A stretch of DNA of 64,000 nt from Chitinophagaceae bacterium (GTDB lineage: Bacteria; Bacteroidota; Bacteroidia; Chitinophagales; Chitinophagaceae): contig JAHBTK010000001.1 in the NCBI GenBank assembly GCA_019638625.1, positions 1,145,627 to 1,209,626 of the forward strand. The letters are read 5' to 3'. The position numbers were made by a program, and so were the translations under genes. This document shows, in pieces, positions 42,209-50,987 of the stretch. Position 1 is the first letter of the stretch; each line of letters opens with the position of its first letter. The notes under the pieces were generated by a model that was not told where the DNA came from, did no database searches, and saw nothing but the letters and a program-made list of their open reading frames with translations.

Positions 42209-43135
42209 ATGACAACCGTCAGGAATTACCTGTCTCTTATTAAGTTTTCGCATACCATTTTTGCCATGCCCTTTGCCATGATCGGGTTTTGCTTGGGTGT
42301 GTATACTTTTCCTGGAGGCCAGCAATGGAGTTTAGGAACTACAATAGGATGGGGCTGGGATATTACAAACTTTGTTGTTTGGGGGGACATTTTAAAAAAA
42401 CTGCTGCTCGTTATCCTTTGCATGGTGTTTGCCCGCAGCGCGGCAATGGCTTTTAACCGTTACCTCGACCGGCATTTTGATGCGAAAAATCCACGGACGG
42501 CCATCCGGGAGATACCGGCAGGTATCATCAAAGCGAACAGTGCGCTTGGTTTCACTATTTTATGTTGTGTACTTTTTATCGTCTGCACATTTTTTATCAA
42601 CAGGCTTTGTTTTTTTCTGTCGCCGGTGGCCCTGCTGGTGGTGCTGGGATACAGTTATACCAAAAGGTTTACCGCGTTGTGCCACCTGGTACTGGGATTG
42701 GGGTTGAGCCTGGCGCCCATAGGAGCCTACCTGGCGGTGACCGGCCATTTTGACTGGTTGCCCGTTATGTTCTCCCTTACGGTTTTGTTTTGGGTGAGCG
42801 GGTTTGATATTATTTACGCCCTCCAGGACGAAGAATTCGACAAATCGCAGGACCTCTATTCCATTCCCGTCTGGTTGGGGAAAAAAAGAGCCCTGGGGAT
42901 TTCGAAAGCGCTGCACCTGCTGGCGTCTTCAATAGTTATAGTGGCAGGAATATATGGTCATTTCGGTATCTGGTACTGGCTGGGCGTAGTTGTTTTTATC
43001 GGCATGCTGGTGTACCAGCACTCAATTGTAAAGCCTCATGACCTGCGCCGTGTAAACATAGCGTTTATGACTGCCAATGGCATTGCCAGTGTGGTATTTG
43101 CCGTATTTGTTATCGGTGATATTTTCCTGGCATAA
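42209..43135 (+). CDS. UbiA-family polyprenyltransferase, menaquinone-type
   Basis: 308 residues from ATG 42209. About nine membrane helices; the two Asp-rich motifs are NRYLDRHFDAKNPRT (about residue 85) and DEEFDKSQDLYS (about residue 210), which bind the prenyl diphosphate and metal. The NxxxDxxxDaxNPRT form with MREIPAG-like AIREIPAG follows the UbiA-like enzymes of the futalosine menaquinone pathway (MqnP) as well as 4-hydroxybenzoate prenyltransferases. Bacteroidota usually make menaquinone, so MqnP is my preferred reading. Start choice rests on the -7 box four bases upstream. Confidence 0.82.
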   Translation: MTTVRNYLSLIKFSHTIFAMPFAMIGFCLGVYTFPGGQQWSLGTTIGWGWDITNFVVWGDILKKLLLVILCMVFARSAAMAFNRYLDRHFDAKNPRTAIREIPAGIIKANSALGFTILCCVLFIVCTFFINRLCFFLSPVALLVVLGYSYTKRFTALCHLVLGLGLSLAPIGAYLAVTGHFDWLPVMFSLTVLFWVSGFDIIYALQDEEFDKSQDLYSIPVWLGKKRALGISKALHLLASSIVIVAGIYGHFGIWYWLGVVVFIGMLVYQHSIVKPHDLRRVNIAFMTANGIASVVFAVFVIGDIFLA

Positions 43136-43249
43136 CTCTGTTTAATACTTCTGCGGTCAGTAACCTGCGAATACGCGGTCTACGGGAGACGTTATATTGC
43201 GACAAAGGCGTATATTTATTTAAGCGTTACATATCAACACCGTCAGTCA

Positions 43250-44212
43250 ATGAAAAAAATAACCCGGGACGACATTCACACGATCAGCCGGCACAGCAAC
43301 TGGACAGAAACCGGTATAGAGAAAGCGCTAAAGGAATTTGTTTACAGTGACCGGGGCGCCTGGCAGAAATTTCTACGGATGTTCCTGGTCACGCTGGGCA
43401 TTGGTTTCAGTGTGTCGGGAATCGTTTTCTTTTTCGCTTACAACTGGGATGGTCTGAATAAGTACATCAAAATTGGTTTGATAGAAATGCTGATCGTGGC
43501 GGCTACCGTCTTTGTTTTATTTTCGAAAGTCAATATTGTTATCCGGAACATTACGCTCACGGGCGCTGCAATGCTGGTAGGGGTTTTATTCGCTGTGTTC
43601 GGGCAGATTTACCAGACTGGCGCTAATGCGTATGATTTTTTTCTCGGGTGGACTGCATTTGTTACTTTATGGGTATTGGTTGCGAATTTTGCGCCGTTAT
43701 GGTTGCTTTATATAATACTGCTGAATACAACATTGATACTCTACGCAGAACAGGTGGCTTATAGCTGGTCCGAACTGTTCCTGTCAGGGCTGCTCTTTAT
43801 TCTCAATGCAGGTCTTCTGTCAGGGTTTATGTTCTTTTCCCGAAAAAATAAGCAGATCGTACCCGGCTGGTTCCTGCATACACTGGCTTTGTGGGTGGCG
43901 GGGTTGGCAACCTATGCTATAGTGATCGGAATATTCAAACCAGGACTGATGTTTTGGGTAGTAGTCTTGTTGATGGGCATTATCTACTACGCCGGTATTA
44001 TGACCGCGATCAAAGAGAGAAAGATCTTTTATCCGGCTGTTATATCGCTCAGTCTCGTGATTATTATTTCCGCCCTGTTACTGGAAATATCCAATGACGA
44101 AGCGATGTTCCTGTTTATCAGCCTCTTCATTATAGGGAGCATCACCCTGGTGATAAAGAAATTGATTGACCTTCAAAAAAAATGGAGCAATGAGAACCCC
44201 GGAGGAAATTAA
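43250..44212 (+). CDS. DUF2157 membrane protein
   Basis: 320 residues. An N-terminal cytoplasmic segment (KKITRDDIHTISRHSNWTETGIEKAL) precedes about ten hydrophobic helices, as in DUF2157 proteins; FAYNWDGLNKYIKIGLIE and GVLFAVFGQIYQTGANAYDFFLGW are the conserved family stretch. Function unknown; members often occur with DUF4401 and GDYXXLXY proteins, as here. The stop lies inside the following gene (23-base overlap with the DUF4401 start), so the three are one operon. Confidence 0.82.
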   Translation: MKKITRDDIHTISRHSNWTETGIEKALKEFVYSDRGAWQKFLRMFLVTLGIGFSVSGIVFFFAYNWDGLNKYIKIGLIEMLIVAATVFVLFSKVNIVIRNITLTGAAMLVGVLFAVFGQIYQTGANAYDFFLGWTAFVTLWVLVANFAPLWLLYIILLNTTLILYAEQVAYSWSELFLSGLLFILNAGLLSGFMFFSRKNKQIVPGWFLHTLALWVAGLATYAIVIGIFKPGLMFWVVVLLMGIIYYAGIMTAIKERKIFYPAVISLSLVIIISALLLEISNDEAMFLFISLFIIGSITLVIKKLIDLQKKWSNENPGGN

Positions 44213-45263
44213 GGAATTGCTGCATTCCCTGAAATCAGGAGAAGAAACGTTTGAATGGAAGGAGGAAGCCATACTGGCTGACTATCAGAAAAGTAGTGCT
44301 GACAGGCCCGGTATTGTTATTAAAATACTGTCTGTACTGGGAGGCATTTTGGCTACACTGACTTTCCTGGCCTTTTTATTTATGGCTCAGATAATGCAAT
44401 CGCCCACGTCCGTTCTGGTGCTGGGGCTCATCCTGGTGGGTGGCGCTGTCTGGCTAAGCAAACAATATGGCCGGGTTTTCTTGGATACGCTGAGTGTTAC
44501 TACGTTTATCAGTGGACTGGCGCTGACAGGGTTCGGCTTATCGGAAAACGGGCTGAATGCAAATACCATTAGCCTGCTGTTTATTTTAATTTCGCTGATT
44601 ACACTGTTTATTGTCCGCTCCTATATCCTGTCGTTTATCTGTATCCTGGTTATCAATGGTTGTATCATACAGTTATTGTTATCCAACTATGAATACAATC
44701 TGATGTATGTCTATACCTCGGTTATGGCTTTGGCTGTCACCTGTATTTTTTTAAAAGAGGCAACCCTTATCCGGGCGGGAAACTTACTCTCAGGACTTTA
44801 TGATCCGCTGCGTTCGGGTTTACTGATCTCTTTTATAGCCGGGCTGGCCATTTTTGGTGGCAGAAGATTCTGGGGTTTTACAACAGGGTATGCTTGGGTG
44901 ACTTCAATAGTGATTATCGCAGCTATCCTTTACCTGGTTTCCCGCCTGCTGAAAACGTTGCAGGTGAGCGGCGTCCGGCAGCAGGCAATTATATATATCT
45001 GTTGTGTGCCGGTGTTAACCCCTGCCTTATTCGCCCCGGCTATTTTGGGTTCCATATTGATAATCCTGCTGGGTTTTTATGTGAATTACCGGACGGCGCT
45101 GGTATTGGGTATGATAGCTTTTATCTATTTTGTGTCTCAATATTATTACGATCTCCATCTTACATTGCTGACAAAATCCATTATTTTATTTGCATCGGGA
45201 CTGTTGTTTTTAATCCTTTACTTTTTCGTTCATAAAAAGATCACGACAAATGAAAAGATATAA
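44190..45263 (+). CDS. DUF4401 membrane protein
   Basis: 357 residues from ATG 44190, which has GGAG four bases upstream (44184-44187). An upstream TTG at 44166 in frame is less likely. About ten hydrophobic segments follow a charged N-terminus (EEIKELLHSLKSGEETFEWK). Helices such as GGILATLTFLAFLFMAQI and ILGSILIILLGFYVNYRT match the DUF4401 pattern. It overlaps DUF2157 by 23 bases and GDYXXLXY by 14, pointing to a single membrane complex. Function unknown. Confidence 0.78.
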   Translation: MRTPEEIKELLHSLKSGEETFEWKEEAILADYQKSSADRPGIVIKILSVLGGILATLTFLAFLFMAQIMQSPTSVLVLGLILVGGAVWLSKQYGRVFLDTLSVTTFISGLALTGFGLSENGLNANTISLLFILISLITLFIVRSYILSFICILVINGCIIQLLLSNYEYNLMYVYTSVMALAVTCIFLKEATLIRAGNLLSGLYDPLRSGLLISFIAGLAIFGGRRFWGFTTGYAWVTSIVIIAAILYLVSRLLKTLQVSGVRQQAIIYICCVPVLTPALFAPAILGSILIILLGFYVNYRTALVLGMIAFIYFVSQYYYDLHLTLLTKSIILFASGLLFLILYFFVHKKITTNEKI

Positions 45264-45735
45264 ATGGATAATAATTGGTGTTAACCTGCTTCTGCTGCTG
45301 GTGTATCTCAATTATGCTGTTTTCAGTAAAGAGAAGATATTGAACGGGGGTCAGTTGATATTGCTTGAACTGGCCCCGGCGGACCCGCGCTCCCTTATGC
45401 AGGGTGATTATATGAACCTGCAATATACTATTTCACAGGAGGTGGATTTTGAAAAGACACAGAAACGGGGCTATTGTGTGGTAAGACTCCAATCGGATGG
45501 GGTGGCTGTCAGGCAAAGGTTCCAGCAGGATAATATACCCCTGGCGGCAGATGAGCACCTGATCAGATACACGATGGGAGACTGGAGCATCAATATCGGC
45601 GCTGAATCCTATTTTTTCCAGGAAGGGCAAGCAGAAAAATACGCGAAGGCTAAATATGGCGGCATCAAAACGGATAAAGAAGGAAACAGTGTGCTGGTGG
45701 GGCTTTATGATGAGGAGCGGAAAAGGATAGAGTGA
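45250..45735 (+). CDS. GDYXXLXY family protein
   Basis: 161 residues. One membrane helix near the N-terminus (WIIIGVNLLLLLVYLNYAVF), then a soluble extracytoplasmic domain holding the name-giving motif MQGDYMNLQY (about residue 55) preceded by LAPADPRSL. Later features: IRYTMGDWSINIGAESYFF and a Glu/Lys-rich tail. Overlaps the DUF4401 gene by 14 bases. The three-gene set DUF2157-DUF4401-GDYXXLXY is conserved, and the third member is its predicted periplasmic face. Function unknown. Confidence 0.85.
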   Translation: MKRYKWIIIGVNLLLLLVYLNYAVFSKEKILNGGQLILLELAPADPRSLMQGDYMNLQYTISQEVDFEKTQKRGYCVVRLQSDGVAVRQRFQQDNIPLAADEHLIRYTMGDWSINIGAESYFFQEGQAEKYAKAKYGGIKTDKEGNSVLVGLYDEERKRIE

Positions 45736-45751
45736 GTTGTTATAAGAATGA

Positions 45752-46564
45752 TCAGTTGGGATATTGTGCCAGCCGGAAAGTGATGCTGTTGTCTTTGTAA
45801 TCCTCTTTTACACTGCTGCGGGCGGAAGTCCTGCAATTTCTGGCAGAGGTAAACCAGGACCCGCCTCTTCTTACCCTGCCGGAGCCTTCGGAGGGACCTT
45901 CCGGGCTGTATTTGATGTTCTCCTCGTAATAAAATTTTGTGTACCTGTCCTGGCACCACTCCCACATATTGCCGGTCATATCATAGAGTCCCAGCTCATT
46001 GGGTTCTTTTTCACCAACCGGATGCGGGTGTCTTTCGCTGTTGCCTGCATGCCAACCTACCTCGTCAATATTATCACTTCCGCTGAAGCGGTATCCCTTT
46101 CCGTCTTTTCCGCCTTTTGCCGCAAACTCCCATTCAGCTTCCGTAGGTAGGGTATAATGTTTGCCGGTGATCAGGTTTAGCCGCCTGATAAACTCCTGCG
46201 CATCCCGCCAGGATATATTGTCGATAGGGCATTCGCCGCAAATTTTATAATCGCTTTCATAGTTGCCCATTATCACGCCCCATTGCCGTTGCGTCACCTG
46301 GTATTTACTTATGGCAAAGCCATTGATCACTACTTCATGGGCGGGCTTTTCGTCAATTTCTCCCATATTATCACCCATGATGAAGCTACCGCCCGTTACC
46401 CATACCATATTCAGCTCAATGCTGTCTAAAAACGCCCTGGAGATAGCGGCAGCGTTTATTTCCAGCGTTGGTTTGTTTTTATTTTTCTTTATTTTCTGAG
46501 CGGATGCGGGCAGCATGGCGACACCTATAACCACTGACAACAAAATCCGGGAAAGCATAAACAT
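45752..46564 (-). CDS. Exported SUMF1/formylglycine-enzyme-like protein
   Basis: 270 residues with a signal peptide (about 1-22). SUMF1 fold: MVWVTGGSFIMGD, PAHEVVINGFAISKYQVTQRQW, ISWRDAQEFIRRLN, LPTEAEWEFAAKGG, MTGNMWEWCQDRY and GRVRRGGSWFTSARNCRTSAR. A true formylglycine-generating enzyme has two active-site cysteines in the last motif; only one is present here (NCR), so it is probably not a sulphatase activator. Some related Bacteroidota lipoproteins (GldJ/GldK) share the fold, but this protein is shorter. Divergent promoter lies at 46585-46592. Confidence 0.8.
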   Translation of the reverse strand: MFMLSRILLSVVIGVAMLPASAQKIKKNKNKPTLEINAAAISRAFLDSIELNMVWVTGGSFIMGDNMGEIDEKPAHEVVINGFAISKYQVTQRQWGVIMGNYESDYKICGECPIDNISWRDAQEFIRRLNLITGKHYTLPTEAEWEFAAKGGKDGKGYRFSGSDNIDEVGWHAGNSERHPHPVGEKEPNELGLYDMTGNMWEWCQDRYTKFYYEENIKYSPEGPSEGSGRVRRGGSWFTSARNCRTSARSSVKEDYKDNSITFRLAQYPN

Positions 46565-46584
46565 AACATACCGATTGAACGCCT

Positions 46585-46592
46585 CAAATATA
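46585..46592 (-). promoter_or_regulatory. -7 promoter box of the SUMF1-like gene
   Basis: TATATTTG on the minus strand, matching TAnnTTTG. It lies 20 bases upstream of the ATG at 46564, predicting a leader of about 15 bases. A -33 TTTG is not evident at the usual distance. Confidence 0.55.
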
Positions 46593-46625
46593 AAGAATAC
46601 CTTGTTAAATGAAATTTAACATAGG

Positions 46626-47366
46626 TCAATCTCTGTATTCCCTGCCGGTAAGATGAAGGAACAGTCCCTCAAGGCCCTGCTGGTTATATTGTGTAAGCAA
46701 CTGGCCGATAGTATCGTTGGCTATGATCCTGCCTTCATCGATCAGGGCGGCTTTGTTACAGAGTTCTTCCGCTTCTTTCAGATGATGCGAGGTATATACC
46801 AGCGTTGTACCGTTCTGGTTCAGTTGTCGGAGGTAGTCTATAATGGCGTAACGGGTCTGTACATCCACGCCTACTGTCGGCTCATCCAGGAAGAGGAGCC
46901 TGGGTTCGTGCATAACGGCTATGGCAAGGTTTACCCTTCGTTTCATTCCCCCGGAAAATTTGTGTACCGGTTTATTCCGCACATCCTGTAAGGAGAGAAT
47001 GGTCAGTAGCTCATTAGTTCTTTGTTTTATCCGGGGTTTGCCGAGTCCTGCCCAGGCGCCGAAAAACTCCATATTTTCTACAGGACTGAGCTCATGATAA
47101 AATGAAAAATCCTGGGGAACAAAACCAAATAGTTTTTTTATTTCCTTGTCGTGTTGCCGTATTTCCAGTCCGAACATTTTGGCGGAACCCGTATTGTATC
47201 TCAACAGTCCGGTCATCAGGTTCATCAGGGTCGTTTTACCGGCTCCGTTAGGGCCAAATATCCCGTAACGGTCGCCCGTTTCCACACGCAGATTGATATG
47301 CGCTACCGAAGGAGTATTATTTCCTTTGTAGGTAAAACTTAAATTATCAGTGAGAATGGCCTGCAT
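46626..47366 (-). CDS. ABC transporter ATP-binding protein
   Basis: 246 residues, a single ATPase domain. Walker A GPNGAGKTTL (about 37-46), Q-loop FVPQDFSF, signature SGGMKRR, Walker B RLLFLDEPTVGVD, and H-loop YTSHH. The short A-type (daunorubicin-resistance/gliding-like) layout suggests an export system, but no permease gene is next to it. It is the last gene of the leftward flexirubin operon, 15 bases after the BtrH-like gene, which suggests a role in export of the pigment or intermediate. The permease may lie elsewhere. Confidence 0.85.
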   Translation of the reverse strand: MQAILTDNLSFTYKGNNTPSVAHINLRVETGDRYGIFGPNGAGKTTLMNLMTGLLRYNTGSAKMFGLEIRQHDKEIKKLFGFVPQDFSFYHELSPVENMEFFGAWAGLGKPRIKQRTNELLTILSLQDVRNKPVHKFSGGMKRRVNLAIAVMHEPRLLFLDEPTVGVDVQTRYAIIDYLRQLNQNGTTLVYTSHHLKEAEELCNKAALIDEGRIIANDTIGQLLTQYNQQGLEGLFLHLTGREYRD

Positions 47367-47380
47367 GGACGTTTACCGGT

Positions 47381-48400
47381 TTATACCATTTTTTTAACAA
47401 CAACCGCGAGTTCTTTGAAAGCCTTTTTTTCTATTTCCGCTATTTCCAGCAGCATATCGCCCATTACGTTATAGTCCTGCTGGGTGCTGAGCCTGCCTTT
47501 ATAGATACCAGAAGCCTGTATGGCGGCATCCCGCCAGCGATCGCCTGCCAGGGTGAATTGCCCGGAAATGCCGATCAGTTCGTCCACGGGATGATATGCA
47601 TGGGCCTGCTGCAAAAAAGCGCCGTAGATGAACCTGAACCCGCCGCCACCGGTACCTATTTCTTCCTGCATCCGGACCAGTTGCGCCAGGTAGCTCCGGG
47701 ATTTTTCCAGCCCCAGTTTGTCTCTCCATTTTTTTATCTTGCCTGCGGTGTAACGTATTCCCCTGATGCCGGCAATATTGCCGGGTATGTGCAGCATATC
47801 CCGGATATTTCTCCTGATTCCCCGGGTAATGGCTTTTTTTATCTGTTCGTCGGTCACAGGTCTTTTCTCCCTGGGATAATAGAGTTGACCGCGCGGCGCC
47901 AGCGGTCCCCTGGCGAAACGGACCCTTTCCAGTTCATAGGAAGACAGGGTAGTGGTGGTTTCCATTACCGGGTCGCTTACCAGGTAGTTATCACCGTCTT
48001 TGTCTATCACGATCAGGTTATGCGCATTGAAATGAAAACGATATTCTTTAGGGAAATAAGGCAGGTAGAAAACCCCCACTTGGCAGGCGGCAGGGTGGCC
48101 ATTGTTTAAACGTTCGTCCAGTTCCCGTGCAGCTTTTTCCGGGGAGGAGAATTTTTTTCTTACCACCGGGATGTCCAGGGAGTTGCAGGTCCTTTTAAAT
48201 ATCATGCCCGGCATTGTACGAAAGGATATAGCGGGTCCGCCGTTTACTTTCATAAAGGGAATGTATATAAAGAACAACCCGGAACCGATGCCGAATGCCA
48301 ATGGCTCAGTCATCTGCTGAATACCATAATGCCTCAGCAGGTTTGTGGTAACACCGTTTTCACAATGGGCTGACAGGCGATGTTCAAAATCAATTTTCAT
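47381..48400 (-). CDS. BtrH-like N-terminal domain (papain-fold acyltransferase-like) protein
   Basis: 339 residues. The N-terminal half resembles butirosin-biosynthesis BtrH: RLSAHCENGVTTNLLRHYG, with likely nucleophile Cys13, then HFNAHNLIVIDKDGDNYLVSDP with the catalytic-His tract and GFEDP-like Asp. The C-terminal half (about 200-339) is helical (DUF4872-like). BtrH moves an acyl group from a carrier protein to an amine. Such genes recur beside darA/darB in Bacteroidota pigment loci (recollection, not searched). It stands between the small conserved gene at 48437 and the ABC ATPase in the same leftward operon. Confidence 0.75.
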   Translation of the reverse strand: MKIDFEHRLSAHCENGVTTNLLRHYGIQQMTEPLAFGIGSGLFFIYIPFMKVNGGPAISFRTMPGMIFKRTCNSLDIPVVRKKFSSPEKAARELDERLNNGHPAACQVGVFYLPYFPKEYRFHFNAHNLIVIDKDGDNYLVSDPVMETTTTLSSYELERVRFARGPLAPRGQLYYPREKRPVTDEQIKKAITRGIRRNIRDMLHIPGNIAGIRGIRYTAGKIKKWRDKLGLEKSRSYLAQLVRMQEEIGTGGGGFRFIYGAFLQQAHAYHPVDELIGISGQFTLAGDRWRDAAIQASGIYKGRLSTQQDYNVMGDMLLEIAEIEKKAFKELAVVVKKMV

Positions 48401-48436
48401 GCATCTGTATTATACCGTTCTGCTTACCACCCGCGC

Positions 48437-48841
48437 TTAAGTATTCTGCAAAAGTGTATGGCGTAAATTTTTTAATTCTTCTATTGTTATTTCAAAAACG
48501 GAGGCGTATTTCTCCAGTTTCCGGGAAGACAATTTTTCAAAAACCCGTGGTTTGAGGTGACGTTTTACCTGCCATTGCCAGAAGCCGGTATAACCTGCAA
48601 TGATGGGGATGTCCATGATCTTCAGTTCCATGAAATATAAAACGGGGCTTGCTTCATTATTGATCACTTTCTGCCGGGCGGCTTCCACTTTCTTTTCAAT
48701 ATCGCCCCATGCTACGTCCAGCGCTTTTATTTTCACTTCCCACCCGATGCTTTTTTCAGTAGTATATTTTCCGTCTTTATCTACAGCATAGGAAAGTTCA
48801 TTCACATAGCCTTTGTCCTGCGGAATATCTTCTTTCTTCAT
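48437..48841 (-). CDS. Small conserved protein of flexirubin-type loci
   Basis: 134 residues from ATG 48841, chosen because related proteins as I recall them begin MKKEDIPQD; an upstream ATG at 48865 would add eight residues. The sequence is hydrophilic with SIGWEVKIKALDVAWGDIEKKVEAARQ in the middle, ASPVLYFMELKIMDIPIIAGYTGFWQWQVKRHLKP and a C-terminal KLEKYASVFEITIEELKNL that looks like an HTH/xRE-like helix pair. No named domain is recognised. It overlaps nothing but sits 33 bases after darB and 36 before the BtrH-like gene. Possibly a small accessory or regulator of the pathway. Confidence 0.65.
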   Translation of the reverse strand: MKKEDIPQDKGYVNELSYAVDKDGKYTTEKSIGWEVKIKALDVAWGDIEKKVEAARQKVINNEASPVLYFMELKIMDIPIIAGYTGFWQWQVKRHLKPRVFEKLSSRKLEKYASVFEITIEELKNLRHTLLQNT

Positions 48842-48874
48842 AGCCGGTAATATTAAGTCAGGCAAAATTCAGCT

Positions 48875-50023
48875 TCAGCAAACAGTCAACAAACCATACA
48901 TATAGGAAAAGCGGGCGCTTTCCGGCACCAGCAGCAGTATCTTATCTCCTTCTTTGAGTTTCCCGCTGTGAAACAACTCATCTACCATAAAGTACACCGA
49001 TGCTGCCCCTACATTGCCAACCGTACTTAAATTTACGAACCATTTTTCATATGGTATTTCGAGTCCTATCTCCTGCATGCCGGCATATAACTTCGACTTA
49101 AAGAAGCTGCTTGACATATGCGGAAGGAAATAATCAATATCGGTCGCTTTCAGGCCTTTTTTCCGGAATATTTCTACCAACTTACTGCCTCCCAGTTTGA
49201 TTATATTCTCGCCCAGCAGCTTCACGTCCTGTTTGATGGCGAATATTGATTTTTCCACCAGTTCTTCCGGGGAGAAGTCCAGGTAGCCTTTCAGTTTGCC
49301 ATCACCGTCTTTGTCTGCAGCCATATACATACAGGGCTCCATATACTGGGCATGAGAAACGCCTTCGATCCATTCCACCCTGAGGCTCAGTCCTCTTTCA
49401 TTTTTTTTATTGCTCATCAAAAAAGCAGAAGCTCCGTCAGACAACATCCAGCGCAAAAACTCTTTTTCAAAACTTATATAGGGATTCTCCTCCAGCGCTA
49501 TCAGTTTGTGTACCTCATCCTCAAATTTGTCTGAGCGTAGGGAAACGGATAATCTTTCAGAACCGGAGGCCACTGCCAGGGAGGCGTCGCCTGTTTTGAT
49601 AGCCATATAGGCATATTTCAGGGCATGCATTCCCGCGCAGCATACGCCGGACGGAGACACTACCTCAATAGAATTGGTGTCGGGCAGATGTCCGTGTACC
49701 ATCACGGCATGCGAAGGCATCAACTGGTCTGGCGAGGAGGTACCGCAGGAAAGAAGGTCCACGGATTTGATTTCCGCAGGGTTTTCTGCAAAAAGCGCTT
49801 TTACCGCGTTAGCTGCCAGTTCGGCGTTGGTATGGGTAACAGAACCGTCTTTTTTTACCGCATAATACCTGTTGGTGATCCCGTTATTGCGTAATACAAT
49901 TCTTTTGCTTTTGGACGGCTCGTTATTGATATAGCCGAGGTATTCTTCCATTTCCTCGTTGGAAACCGGGTCATTAGGAAAGTAATGAGATGTTTTCGTA
50001 ATATAAACTTCGTTCAGCGACAT
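48875..50023 (-). CDS. darB: 3-oxoacyl-ACP synthase III-like DarB
   Basis: 382 residues of the KAS III/thiolase fold. The nucleophile is in SGVCCAGMHA (Cys129, with Cys128 adjacent), His in FLPHMSS (about 299) and Asn in NLSTVGNVGAAS. The protein is longer than FabH, as for DarB, the enzyme that couples beta-ketoacyl units during dialkylresorcinol formation. Neighbour DarA, listed next, supplies the aromatising condensation. Together they make the dialkylresorcinol head group of flexirubin-type pigments. Part of the leftward operon from 51505. Confidence 0.85.
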   Translation of the reverse strand: MSLNEVYITKTSHYFPNDPVSNEEMEEYLGYINNEPSKSKRIVLRNNGITNRYYAVKKDGSVTHTNAELAANAVKALFAENPAEIKSVDLLSCGTSSPDQLMPSHAVMVHGHLPDTNSIEVVSPSGVCCAGMHALKYAYMAIKTGDASLAVASGSERLSVSLRSDKFEDEVHKLIALEENPYISFEKEFLRWMLSDGASAFLMSNKKNERGLSLRVEWIEGVSHAQYMEPCMYMAADKDGDGKLKGYLDFSPEELVEKSIFAIKQDVKLLGENIIKLGGSKLVEIFRKKGLKATDIDYFLPHMSSSFFKSKLYAGMQEIGLEIPYEKWFVNLSTVGNVGAASVYFMVDELFHSGKLKEGDKILLLVPESARFSYMYGLLTVC

Positions 50024-50081
50024 TCTTATTTATTAGTTCTTTTTGAAATCCTGGTATTTTAAAGGTCAATATTATTACAAA

Positions 50082-50987
50082 TTAGGCTAAATCAACCCCT
50101 TCGTAATATTCTTTTTGCTTTTTTATTCTTCTTCCCAAAAAGGGACGAAAGAAAATGGCGTCTATAGTCAGTATCAGTGGGGCGGCCACGAATAAAGCGA
50201 TCAGTATATAGTATTTGAAAGCGGTAAGCCAGGGTCCTTTATTTTTTTTCTTATTGATGATCCCGGACCATATTTTGAAAATTCTGCCGGCTTTGCGCTC
50301 AATGAACATTAAATAGTATTTTACTTCCACTGCTTTTTGTCTCACAAGGTCGGGTTGCAGTTCGCTCCATTCTTCAGACAGCAGGTGTTTTTTTACTGTT
50401 TGGCCGAATACTTCACTGCCGGCTACATCGGCATCGGACACTCCCGGTTTGGGAAAAATGCCCCATTTCCTGTCTTTTTTCCCTTTCAGCATCCAGTAGA
50501 GAATAGTTACCAGGCTGGTATAGTTGTCGTGCCTGTCTGCCAGGGCAATATTACCTACAAGCCTGGCATTGGCTTCTTTTAACCGGAGTTTTAGCTTTTC
50601 CTGTGCATTGATCCACATATTTCTGCAACCGGTGATGGTCACCACAGGGGTGTCATTTACTACCGTTTTAAAGGCAGGGTGCTGCAAAAGCGAACTGATG
50701 GGGATGCTGGGAGACAAAAACCAGGGCTGATACCCGATAATGACCAGGTCGTATTGCCTTTCCTTAAAACCGAATGGCTCCAGTTCCATGGGAATGCCAT
50801 CAACGCTGTGAGGCATAGCGGCAAAAAACGCTTTGGTAGTCCAGGGGAAAGGAAACGCCGGCCGGGGATATATTCTTACCTTTTCCAGGCTGATCCCGCT
50901 ATCTTCAAACGAGGAAGTAAAACTATTAATGATATCTTCCATTTGCCCCGTTTGCGTAAAATAAACCGCTAATACTCTTTTTTGCAT
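50082..50987 (-). CDS. darA: Dialkylresorcinol condensing enzyme DarA
   Basis: 301 residues. N-terminal flavodoxin-like segment VLAVYFTQTGQMEDII, RIYPRPAFPFPWTTKAFFAAMPHSVDGIP, and a C-terminal membrane helix (YYILIALFVAAPLILTIDAIFF) followed by a basic tail. The layout matches DarA, which condenses a beta-ketoacyl unit with an enoyl-type partner to give a dialkylresorcinol with DarB. The gene starts exactly one base before the stop-adjacent end of the secreted-protein gene. Substrate chain lengths cannot be read from sequence. Confidence 0.85.
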   Translation of the reverse strand: MQKRVLAVYFTQTGQMEDIINSFTSSFEDSGISLEKVRIYPRPAFPFPWTTKAFFAAMPHSVDGIPMELEPFGFKERQYDLVIIGYQPWFLSPSIPISSLLQHPAFKTVVNDTPVVTITGCRNMWINAQEKLKLRLKEANARLVGNIALADRHDNYTSLVTILYWMLKGKKDRKWGIFPKPGVSDADVAGSEVFGQTVKKHLLSEEWSELQPDLVRQKAVEVKYYLMFIERKAGRIFKIWSGIINKKKNKGPWLTAFKYYILIALFVAAPLILTIDAIFFRPFLGRRIKKQKEYYEGVDLA

